Shown piece after piece: positions 1 to 6,161 of a stretch of DNA of 49,440 bases. Position 1 is the stretch's first letter. Every line of letters begins with the position of its first letter. The notes beneath the pieces were generated by a model that worked only from the letters and a program-made list of their open reading frames with translations, was not told where the DNA came from and did no database searches. Origin of the DNA: a virus. The stretch lies in the IMG/VR virus record IMGVR_UViG_3300010371_000044, positions 1 to 49,440 of that record; one strand, given 5' to 3'. The translations under genes were made by a program, and so were the position numbers.

Positions 1-637
1 AGCCGTCGACCGCAAACCCGGCCGTCGTGTGAATGGAGCACTGACCGTCCGTCACATGCGGCCCATGCGGACATGTGCATCGCTTCGTATCGGCGGGTCG
101 TGGTGCGGCCTTGCGCTTGTTCGCGCACGCCTCGATGTGGTCAGTACCCGCGGTCGCAGCCGCGTAGCCGCAGCACCACGGTTTCACCGTCTCGGCCGGC
201 TGCGCCGCGAGGGGAGGCGTCCAGTCGGGCTCATTCTTTGGGCCGTCGCGGAACATTGGGCTTGACGCCGCCTTGGGCTGCATCTCGGCGAAGCACTGCC
301 AGCAATATGACCGCGTTCCCCACCGGCCACATTTGCCATCGTTCCGCGCGCAGAGTTTGTAGCCCTCGGGCGGCCCCGTCCTGTCGGCCGCAATCGGGGC
401 GGCTGCGGGAGCGTCGATCAGAAGTTCGCAGTCCTCAAGGACCACCATAAATTCCCAGCAGCAATCGATGTTTCCTCTGTGGACATAGCCATCGCCGGGA
501 TCGACCATTCCTGCTCGACACGTAATCGCCATTGGACCTTCGATCGCATAGATCGTGAATGTCCCTGTCCCTGACCTGCGACGTTGGCCCACTTCCACCG
601 CGCGCCGCTCCGGATGTTTCACCGCTTCATTCATCAT
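1..637 (-). CDS. Cys-rich hypothetical protein, C-terminus beyond the left window edge
   Basis: This leftward reading frame starts at ATG 637, behind an AAGGGG ribosome site, and stays open to base 1, so it is partial. The 212 readable residues hold many Cys pairs (CARNDGKC, CWQC, CCG, CTCPHG) and Pro/Ala-rich linkers, which suggests several small zinc-binding segments. I recognise no family. The gene belongs to the leftward block that occupies the other end of the window, and its probable continuation is the open frame at 49183-49440. A second in-frame ATG at 634 is an equally good start. Confidence 0.7.
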   Translation of the reverse strand, partial: MMNEAVKHPERRAVEVGQRRRSGTGTFTIYAIEGPMAITCRAGMVDPGDGYVHRGNIDCCWEFMVVLEDCELLIDAPAAAPIAADRTGPPEGYKLCARNDGKCGRWGTRSYCWQCFAEMQPKAASSPMFRDGPKNEPDWTPPLAAQPAETVKPWCCGYAAATAGTDHIEACANKRKAAPRPADTKRCTCPHGPHVTDGQCSIHTTAGFAVDG

Positions 638-657
638 CGTTTCCCCTTTCGTTGAGC

Positions 658-686
658 TTGCATTCTGGCCCGATCTGTCCCAGGAT
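658..686 (+). promoter_or_regulatory. candidate early promoter
   Basis: TTGCAT at 658-663 is followed after 17 nt by CAGGAT at 681-686. The same arrangement, with a shared GTCCCAGGATG string, recurs at 963-991. It lies in the short gap between divergent genes. The -10 match is poor, so this is a weak call. Confidence 0.3.
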
Positions 687-696
687 GTCAAGTCAC

Positions 697-945
697 ATGA
701 TCAAAGATTCTCGCGCACTCAAAATCGCTCGCACATTGACGAAAGGACGCCGGCAGCCCCGTGAGGTTCGCGCGCTTTATGCCGCGGGCTTGACGCCGGG
801 GTCGGCTGCCGCGCTGTGTGGTACGACACGTGACGTCTTGAAGCAGTCGTGGGCTAAAGGTGCGCAGTTTCGAGAGATACGCGGCTTATGGATGATGATG
901 CTCGCGAACCGCGGCGTGCCCCTGACGGTTTGGCGTCATCGATAA
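697..945 (+). CDS. small helix-turn-helix-like protein
   Basis: This 82-residue basic protein is the first gene of the rightward early block. Residues about 20-50 (REVRALYAAGLTPGSAAALC and following) have the spacing of a helix-turn-helix, which suggests DNA binding and perhaps early regulation. The start is uncertain: ATG 697 and ATG 685 are both in frame and neither has a strong ribosome site. The HTH reading is an inference from the pattern only. Confidence 0.6.
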   Translation: MIKDSRALKIARTLTKGRRQPREVRALYAAGLTPGSAAALCGTTRDVLKQSWAKGAQFREIRGLWMMMLANRGVPLTVWRHR

Positions 946-962
946 TCGTGGGACGATTTTTC

Positions 963-991
963 TTGCATCCGTCCCAGGATGACGATAGAGT
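963..991 (+). promoter_or_regulatory. candidate promoter with little or no 5' leader
   Basis: TTGCAT (963-968), a 17-nt spacer and TAGAGT (986-991) sit just before the ATG at 999. If used, transcription would start about at the A of the ATG. It shares TTGCAT and GTCCCAGGATG with the element at 658-686. Confidence 0.35.
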
Positions 992-998
992 CAATCTC

Positions 999-1196
999 AT
1001 GGAAAACAACGATGGATCGATAATCATTCAGGCCGCCGCCGCCCGTGCGATTGTCCGCGCGCTTGGGCTGCTGGCTGACAGCCTCGTGCCTTATACCAGT
1101 CGCAGGCATGAGTACCCACAGGCGGCCGACTTCGAGAGGATCATTGAGGACGAAGGAATCGGACATAACGACGTAATGTGGACGATGGGGCGATGA
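999..1196 (+). CDS. small hypothetical protein
   Basis: A 65-residue protein of unknown function. The N-terminal half is Ala- and Ile-rich (IIIQAAAARAIVRALG) and may form an amphipathic helix, and the C-terminus is acidic. The ATG at 999 follows a candidate -10 box by only 7 nt and has no convincing ribosome site. Its stop overlaps the next start (ATGA at 1193-1196), which ties it to the following chain of small genes. Confidence 0.6.
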   Translation: MENNDGSIIIQAAAARAIVRALGLLADSLVPYTSRRHEYPQAADFERIIEDEGIGHNDVMWTMGR

Positions 1197-1504
1197 CTAT
1201 GGAAACCAGCCCTTGCCACTCCGCTCCATTCTGCGCGCGCTGCAGCTACACCAAGCTGATGCACGGTCGTCTCGGCGGCGCGTGCAGCAACTTCATCGCG
1301 CCGGGCTCGAAGGAAGCGCGCGAGCTGACCAAGGTCATCAACACGTCCGACTTGAATAGCGCTCGCATCGAGCAAGCGCCGTTGTGGGCCGCGATCAGGC
1401 TGGCGAAGGCGCGGCTGATTCAAGCGCTCGAAGCGGAGCCGGCGATGAAGCAGTTTCACATCACGGTGGCGCTCGCGGCGCTGAAAGGGATCGGTGATTC
1501 GTGA
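1193..1504 (+). CDS. small Cys-containing hypothetical protein
   Basis: A 103-residue protein. The first 40 residues hold four Cys (CHSAPFCARC, then a later C) in a spacing that could bind zinc. The rest is helical and charged. The start at 1193 is set by the ATGA overlap with the gene before, and its stop overlaps a GTG start (GTGA at 1501-1504). I recognise no family. It is one of a run of translationally coupled tiny early proteins. Confidence 0.65.
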   Translation: MTMETSPCHSAPFCARCSYTKLMHGRLGGACSNFIAPGSKEARELTKVINTSDLNSARIEQAPLWAAIRLAKARLIQALEAEPAMKQFHITVALAALKGIGDS

Positions 1505-1698
1505 ACACGCGTTGCATTTGCAGCCCCGAATGGCGCAACCCCAATTGCGACCTGCACGGCAACGCACAGCAGGACTGTGTCCACACGCCGTGCGTGCGCG
1601 CGAAGCAGACGCTCGGCTGCGGCCGGATCGCTGCCGCCGCTGGGCGCTGGTGGTACTGCTCGCCGGAATGCGCATCCGCGAACAAGGATCGCAAGTGA
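1501..1698 (+). CDS. Cys-rich small protein, probable zinc binder
   Basis: A 65-residue protein with nine Cys (CIC, C, C, C, CG, CSPEC), which is a high density for a small protein and suggests a structural zinc site. The GTG start at 1501 overlaps the previous stop, and the end overlaps the next GTG start at 1695. Function unknown; phage early zinc proteins often bind host factors, but nothing here shows that. Confidence 0.65.
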   Translation: MNTRCICSPEWRNPNCDLHGNAQQDCVHTPCVRAKQTLGCGRIAAAAGRWWYCSPECASANKDRK

Positions 1699-1892
1699 AC
1701 AACCTCGAATCATCCCTGCGTGAGCTGCATCGCTCGCCTGTCGGCCAAGTCGGCAAGTCACCCGGCAAAACGCTCGCCGTGTGCCCACGGTGCAGGCGCG
1801 AGCGATGGGTCACGGCCGACGGTCTGTTCGCGTACCACAACGATGACAACGACGCGTGGTGCAACGGGTCGCGAGAGGCGGTGCGAACGTGA
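1695..1892 (+). CDS. small zinc-ribbon-like protein
   Basis: A 65-residue protein with a CPRCRRERW zinc-knuckle followed by a histidine and another Cys about 20 residues on (AYHNDDNDAWC). The GTG start at 1695 overlaps the stop of the gene before (GTGA). The pattern resembles small zinc ribbons that contact nucleic acid, but no family is recognised. Confidence 0.65.
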   Translation: MNNLESSLRELHRSPVGQVGKSPGKTLAVCPRCRRERWVTADGLFAYHNDDNDAWCNGSREAVRT

Positions 1893-2155
1893 AATTCGAG
1901 AAAATCGCAGCCGGCGATGTCCTGTACGACGTCCATTCCTATCGAATGGGGAACACCACATTGCGATCGGTCGGCGTGTGGGATGTGAGGATAAAGGCGC
2001 TTAGGGAAGACGGAGCAATCGTGTCATGGAACGGTAACCGCGACGAGTTCTGGCCACGAACCAAGCTCAGTAAATTGAGGGCTAAAATGCCGATTACCGT
2101 TGATACATGGCTGGGAGGAAAGAGACTTGCGAAACGCGGCGAGACGGGCAAATGA
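1889..2155 (+). CDS. small hypothetical protein, beta-rich
   Basis: An 88-residue protein starting at GTG 1889, coupled by GTGA to the gene before and by ATGA to the gene after. The pattern VKFEKIAAGDVLYD, then VRIKALREDGAIVSW and a Trp-rich end, looks like a small beta-barrel (SH3-like) fold. This is an impression from the sequence, not a family match. Confidence 0.65.
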   Translation: MKFEKIAAGDVLYDVHSYRMGNTTLRSVGVWDVRIKALREDGAIVSWNGNRDEFWPRTKLSKLRAKMPITVDTWLGGKRLAKRGETGK

Positions 2156-2343
2156 CTTGCGGCGTCTGCCTCGGTCGTCGCGCCTTCGCGATCCAATTCT
2201 ACCCGCGACGTCGACCTCTGTTCGTCGAGTGCCATAGCTGCAAGATGAAGCGTCGAGCGCGCTGGAACGACGTCAAGGCAGTCGCGACGGTGGTCATCAG
2301 CGCGGCGTTTGCGATCGGCGTGGTCGCGTGGATGGGACGATGA
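2152..2343 (+). CDS. zinc-ribbon protein with one membrane helix
   Basis: A 63-residue protein. The N-terminal half carries CGVC and CHSC knuckles 20 or so residues apart, a standard zinc-ribbon layout. The C-terminal 20 residues (ATVVISAAFAIGVVAWMG) form a clear membrane helix. A membrane-tethered zinc ribbon is an unusual arrangement for an early phage protein. It is coupled by ATGA overlaps on both sides. Confidence 0.65.
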   Translation: MTCGVCLGRRAFAIQFYPRRRPLFVECHSCKMKRRARWNDVKAVATVVISAAFAIGVVAWMGR

Positions 2344-2489
2344 GACGCGCCAAGGTCGTCATTCGCAATCGCGACCCACGTCCGATGAAATTCGAGCGGT
2401 GCGCGAACTGCCCCGCGCTAGTACCATGGTGGCGCACCTTCTGTTGGGCCTGTCAGACCGAGATGTGGAAAGGATGGCCTGAGGCATGA
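2340..2489 (+). CDS. very small zinc-ribbon protein
   Basis: A 49-residue reading frame between two ATGA overlaps (2340 and 2486). It has a CANC and a CWAC pair 15 or so residues apart, with a Trp-rich core between them (VPWWRTFCWAC). The Cys spacing and perfect coupling support a real gene despite its size. Function unknown. Confidence 0.6.
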   Translation: MRRAKVVIRNRDPRPMKFERCANCPALVPWWRTFCWACQTEMWKGWPEA

Positions 2490-2632
2490 GCGACGACAAA
2501 CCTGATCAAGCCGTCATGTCATCGCGCGACCCTTGGCGCGAAGCTATTGCGTTTCTTCTCAAGTCGCGTAAACCACTGAACGAAGTCGACGATAAGCACA
2601 AGGCTCGCACTGAATTGTATCAGCCTGAATAA
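2486..2632 (+). CDS. very small hypothetical protein
   Basis: A 48-residue charged protein starting in the ATGA overlap at 2486 and ending at TAA 2632, just before the AAAGGAGA ribosome site of the next gene. It has no Cys and no membrane helix. It closes the chain of small early genes. No family recognised. Confidence 0.55.
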   Translation: MSDDKPDQAVMSSRDPWREAIAFLLKSRKPLNEVDDKHKARTELYQPE

Positions 2633-2643
2633 AGGAGACGACC

Positions 2644-3075
2644 ATGGATACGAAAGAGAAAGCAGCAAAGAAGATGCTCGCCGACATTCGCAAGACGGTG
2701 AAGCGACTCAAGATCAAACTGACGTCGATGGAATTCGTCAGAATCAAATCTCCGCGGCATGCGCCGCAATGCTGCGCGCTGGGAGCGGCGCTGGCGCTGA
2801 AGGCGAAGACCAAGAACGAACTGAAGAAGCTGCTTGGAACAAATTGGCACGAAGGGGACCATGTTGCCTATTGCGCGGACAGACCGGCGTTGGTGGCAAA
2901 GATTCTCAACGGCGCCACTACGGAAGAAGACATGCTCCAGCTTGAAAGCGGTTTTGAGAACTGGCATCTATATGACTGGATTGCCGATAACCGCGGAATA
3001 GAAACCGACGAAAATCACCCGTTCTACAAAATCGGCGCAGCATTGCGCAAGGATGCCGACAAGGCGAAACGATGA
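2644..3075 (+). CDS. hypothetical early protein
   Basis: A 143-residue protein with a strong ribosome site (AAAGGAGACGACC before ATG 2644). The first 60 residues are Lys-rich and helical, followed by a Cys pair and a Trp/Tyr-containing C-terminal half (WHLYDWIADN). It overlaps the start of the nuclease-RecT fusion by ATGA, so it is expressed with the recombination genes. Function unknown. Confidence 0.7.
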   Translation: MDTKEKAAKKMLADIRKTVKRLKIKLTSMEFVRIKSPRHAPQCCALGAALALKAKTKNELKKLLGTNWHEGDHVAYCADRPALVAKILNGATTEEDMLQLESGFENWHLYDWIADNRGIETDENHPFYKIGAALRKDADKAKR

Positions 3076-4664
3076 ACGATAAGCGCGAAGTTCTGTTGGT
3101 GGACCTGTCTGGTCTGCTTCACCCGGCGTGGCGAGTCGCGGAGAACCAACCGATCGGCGTGATTTTTGATGCTACCGTCGGCGGCGTGCATCGGTGCGTG
3201 GCGAAGTTCCCGGGGGCATTGGTCGCGATCTGCCTAGACTCAAAGAAGAACTGGCGCAAAGAACTTGACCCGAACTACAAGTCGAGCCGCGACAAGATGC
3301 CGAATGCGTTCTATGACTGCGCAAGGCGGGTCGAAGAACGACTGACGGCTGATGGGTTTTTGCTTTGGCGCGCTGAAGGCTTCGAGGCTGACGACGTCAT
3401 TGCGACCGCGACGCTTGCGGCAGTGGCGGCCGGACATGATGTTACCGTGTGTTCGACCGACAAAGACCTTGCGGCGCTGCTTCGCACTGGTCCGCCGTCG
3501 GTGCGCCAAATGAAGTTGTCGACGTTCGAATTCGTGACGGCCGAAAGCTTCACAGCGAAGTCTGGTCTGCGGCCCGATCAGGTTGGCGACTTCCTTGCGC
3601 TGACCGGCGACAAGTCGGACGACGTCAAAGGCGTCGAAGGCGTCGGCGCGACGCATGCCGCCGATGCGCTGAAACAGTGGGATAACCTCATCGCTCTCGG
3701 CGCGGCGCTAGAGTCAGATCCCGGTGCCTGCGGGCGAAAGAAGGCAACGAAGAAGGGCGAGGTCGGCGAACCGTTCGAATGGACGAAGGGCATTTTGTCA
3801 TCGTGGGCGCAGCTAGAAAATTCGCGCAAACTGGTGGAATTGCGCTACGATGTTCCGCTCAAGTTCGATGAGATCTATCAGGACAGAGTCGTGCAGAAAC
3901 TCGTGAAAGTGGAGGATGAACCGATGCCGGAAGAATCGATCAGCGCGGGGCCGGGAAATGTCACGAAGGCACAGGAGGTATTCAACGTCGAGGCGAAGAC
4001 GGACCAGACGCCGGACGTGATGCCGACGGTTGGATTGCCGTTTTTGCTGTCCGAGCCGACGGCCACGAAGGCGACAGAGATGCAGACCGGAGATTCGGCG
4101 CTCGCGGGGTTACTGCAAAAGGAATTCGTACCGCGTGAATACGAACTTGCGCTTGAACCGCGCGATCCGAGCGGAGCTGTCAGGCTTTCGCTTCGATTGT
4201 TGAATTCGCGCTTGTTCATGCAGTACGGAAACGAAGATGCGATCCTGGCAGTCATCACACGGGCGCGAGCGATGGGTATCCCAGCCGTGGCGGCGCTGAA
4301 CTGTTTTCATGTAGTCGATGGCCCCGCTGGCAAGATGCTCACGCCATATGCCTATCTCATGGTCCACCTGGCCAGCAAGGATCCCTCGTGTGAGTACATC
4401 CTCCCGGTCGAAGCGTCGCCTACTTCGGCAACGTGGGAGACGAAACACCGCAAGTTTCCGAAGCCTTTTCGGTTGACTTACACGATCGAACAGGCTGAAA
4501 TTGCCGGCTTGAACAAGCCAACCGCCAACGGAAAGCCGTCGAACTGGATGAAAAACCCCGAAGATATGCTGGTGGCGCGTTGCGGGGCGAAGATGTCTCG
4601 GCGTTACTATTCGGGCGCCGTAATGGGATTAGTCGCGTTCGAAGAGATGGGAGGAGACGAGTAA
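3072..4664 (+). CDS. 5'-3' exonuclease (FEN/PIN type) fused to RecT-like annealing protein
   Basis: This 530-residue protein appears to join two recombination activities. Residues about 8-270 look like a FEN-family 5'-3' exonuclease: LLVDLSGLLH, EGFEADDVIA, STDKDLAALL and GDKSDDVKGVEGVG carry the metal-binding acidic residues and the helix-hairpin-helix. After a linker of about 70 residues, residues about 345-528 resemble RecT-type single-strand annealing proteins: RARAMGIPAVAAL, the TPYAYLMVHL segment, AEIAGL, then WMKNPEDMLVARCGAKMSRR and VMGLVAFEEM. A resected 3' strand could be bound by the annealing half of the same chain. SSB is the next gene. RecT partners are usually separate RecE- or YqaJ-type nucleases, so the fusion is notable. 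Confidence 0.82.
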   Translation: MNDKREVLLVDLSGLLHPAWRVAENQPIGVIFDATVGGVHRCVAKFPGALVAICLDSKKNWRKELDPNYKSSRDKMPNAFYDCARRVEERLTADGFLLWRAEGFEADDVIATATLAAVAAGHDVTVCSTDKDLAALLRTGPPSVRQMKLSTFEFVTAESFTAKSGLRPDQVGDFLALTGDKSDDVKGVEGVGATHAADALKQWDNLIALGAALESDPGACGRKKATKKGEVGEPFEWTKGILSSWAQLENSRKLVELRYDVPLKFDEIYQDRVVQKLVKVEDEPMPEESISAGPGNVTKAQEVFNVEAKTDQTPDVMPTVGLPFLLSEPTATKATEMQTGDSALAGLLQKEFVPREYELALEPRDPSGAVRLSLRLLNSRLFMQYGNEDAILAVITRARAMGIPAVAALNCFHVVDGPAGKMLTPYAYLMVHLASKDPSCEYILPVEASPTSATWETKHRKFPKPFRLTYTIEQAEIAGLNKPTANGKPSNWMKNPEDMLVARCGAKMSRRYYSGAVMGLVAFEEMGGDE

Positions 4665-5026
4665 TGGCATTTGAGCAAGGCAGTGGGTTTCGTATTTCAG
4701 GTTCCGTGGTGCGCAAGTACGTCAATCCGCAAGGCACGTTCGGCGCGCTGACCGTCGAGGTATTCGTCGATGGTCGCAAGAAACTTCTCGAGATCCGCGC
4801 GTTCAAAGACACTACCGCGGCGTTCAGCGATCTCGTTCAGGGCGCGTTGGTGACTGTCACGGGATCGGTCGACAGCGAGAAACTGACGTCGAAAGACAAG
4901 TCGCCGGTCGTTATCGACGGGCGCGAGAAGTGGGTCAGCGCTTTGACCGCGCGGAAGATCGTCGTCGCGGAGGTCAGCAAGGCGCCTCCGAAACCAGCGG
5001 CGGCAGACGACGATATTCCTTGGTGA
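4664..5026 (+). CDS. single-stranded DNA-binding protein (OB fold, acidic tip)
   Basis: A 120-residue protein with an N-terminal beta-rich region (FRISGSVVRKYVNPQGTFGA, then LTVEVFV and IRAF) typical of OB folds. Its C-terminal tip is DDDIPW, nearly identical to the DDDIPF tip by which bacterial SSB recruits partner proteins. The start is fixed by TAATG at 4662-4666, with GGAGGAGA just upstream. It directly follows the nuclease-RecT fusion, so the two probably act together in annealing and replication. Confidence 0.85.
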   Translation: MAFEQGSGFRISGSVVRKYVNPQGTFGALTVEVFVDGRKKLLEIRAFKDTTAAFSDLVQGALVTVTGSVDSEKLTSKDKSPVVIDGREKWVSALTARKIVVAEVSKAPPKPAAADDDIPW

Positions 5027-5051
5027 CAGAACGCCGGCATCGGCCGGCTTT

Positions 5052-5118
5052 GCCCCTGATTGGTTCATTGCCTGGAGACGTCCAGGAGATGAGCCGGGTT
5101 CGATTCCCGGCTGGGGCG
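5052..5118 (+). ncRNA. tRNA-like RNA without an anticodon arm
   Basis: A canonical T arm is present: stem CCGGG (5094-5098), loop TTCGATT, stem CCCGG (5106-5110). GCCCCTG (5052-5058) pairs with CTGGGGC (5111-5117) in six of seven positions, as an acceptor stem. Where an anticodon arm should be there is CCTGGA-GACG-TCCAGG (5071-5086), a perfect six-pair stem with a tetraloop, and no D arm can be drawn. So it looks like a tRNA-like domain rather than a decoding tRNA. A decayed tRNA is the main alternative. Confidence 0.5.
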
Positions 5119-5122
5119 CGAT

Positions 5123-5181
5123 GCCTAGAAACAGGTGTGTGGCTAGGCGTAGAACTGCGGCGATTGTGCCGTAAAGCGCAG
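5123..5181 (+). other. structured non-coding stretch with two hairpins
   Basis: GCCTAG (5123-5128) pairs with CTAGGC (5143-5148). CTGCG (5155-5159) pairs with CGCAG (5177-5181), or alternatively CGGC with GCCG inside it. I see no gene here. It bridges the tRNA-like element and the hairpin at 5184, and may form one RNA with them. Confidence 0.4.
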
Positions 5182-5183
5182 CG

Positions 5184-5213
5184 TGCCAGCCGCTGGTTCA
5201 AAGCTGGCATTTT
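5184..5213 (+). terminator. hairpin followed by T tract
   Basis: TGCCAGC and GCTGGCA form a perfect 7-pair stem around a 12-nt loop (CGCTGGTTCAAA), followed by TTTT. It would serve as a modest rho-independent terminator after the SSB gene and tRNA-like RNA. The hairpin at 23906-23935 has the same geometry and a closely similar loop. Confidence 0.45.
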
Positions 5214-5226
5214 CGAGGGTGAGCCC

Positions 5227-5430
5227 ATGAGCAAAGAAGAGAAACCGATGCGTGGCGACTGGATGATGCAGGCGCTTCGCCCGAAGCGATCGCGTGCGAT
5301 GACACTTTGCGGATGTGCGCGATGCTGTCAAGATCGGCCGTACGACAGCGTTCTTGCTGGCGCGCAGTGCGAGAATCGTCGATGCGAATGCAGGAATGGG
5401 ATGCCGCGAGAATTGGACTTCGACCGATGA
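5227..5430 (+). CDS. small Cys-rich hypothetical protein
   Basis: A 67-residue protein starting at ATG 5227 behind GAGGGTGAG. The second half holds seven Cys (CGCARCC, C, CEC), suggesting zinc binding. Its stop overlaps the methyltransferase start (ATGA at 5427). No family recognised. Confidence 0.6.
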   Translation: MSKEEKPMRGDWMMQALRPKRSRAMTLCGCARCCQDRPYDSVLAGAQCENRRCECRNGMPRELDFDR

Positions 5431-6161
5431 GTTACGTGCTGCATTTGGGCGACTGCTTGGACCCGGTTACGGGACTTGCATCGTTGACGGACAAGAGCGT
5501 CGACCACGTCATTACGGATCCGCCGTTTACGCAACGAACGAGCGAGAACATGCGGAGCCGGAAGGATGCCGGCGATGGTGGCGGCTATATCGGAGACAGC
5601 CATCGCCGCCGCATCGACTTCGATGGCATCGACGGCGCAGAGGGACAGATCGTAGCCGAGACCATTAGGGTATCTCGACGTTGGTGCATATGTTTCTGCG
5701 CGCTCGAACAGATCGGCAAATACGAGTCTGCGGCTGGTAAGTCATGGGTTAGAGCCACCGTCTGGCACAGGACGAACAGCGCACCGCAGTTCACCGGAGA
5801 TAGACCGGGACAGTCTTGCGAGGGCATTTCCATCATGCATCGCGCTGGGAGAAAGCGATGGAACTGCGGTGGCCGATGCGCGTTCTACGATGGTCCGACC
5901 ATCAATTCGGTCGGAGACAAGGATCGCGGGATAGATCACCCAACTGTCAAGCCAACCTGGCTGATGGAATCGCTGATACGTGACTTCACCGATCCCGGCG
6001 ACACAATCCTCGACCCTTTCGCCGGCAGCGGCACCACCGGCGTTGCGGCGATTCGACTCGGGCGCAACTTCATCGGCTTCGAAAAGGATCCGAAGTACCA
6101 CGCGATCGCGATGAAGCGGCTCAACGCGGCACGAGAGCAATTGACGATGCCGGGAACGTAA
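5427..6161 (+). CDS. site-specific DNA methyltransferase (N4-cytosine or N6-adenine)
   Basis: A 244-residue S-adenosylmethionine-dependent DNA methyltransferase. The catalytic motif DPPF is at residues 31-34 and the AdoMet-binding motif DPFAGSGTT comes about 170 residues later. This order (catalytic before AdoMet motif) is that of beta-class enzymes. HPTVKP before the AdoMet motif and GFEKDPKYHAIA after it are also typical. The start at 5427 is set by ATGA coupling. No restriction gene is adjacent, so self-protection or regulation of phage DNA is more likely than a complete restriction system. Confidence 0.88.
   Translation: MSYVLHLGDCLDPVTGLASLTDKSVDHVITDPPFTQRTSENMRSRKDAGDGGGYIGDSHRRRIDFDGIDGAEGQIVAETIRVSRRWCICFCALEQIGKYESAAGKSWVRATVWHRTNSAPQFTGDRPGQSCEGISIMHRAGRKRWNCGGRCAFYDGPTINSVGDKDRGIDHPTVKPTWLMESLIRDFTDPGDTILDPFAGSGTTGVAAIRLGRNFIGFEKDPKYHAIAMKRLNAAREQLTMPGT

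Noticed and set aside
4974-5331. Two minus-strand frames across 4974-5331
   Set aside because: Strings such as AGNRTR and SFEPAAG are what antisense tRNA-like sequence gives when translated; they supported looking for the RNA element instead.
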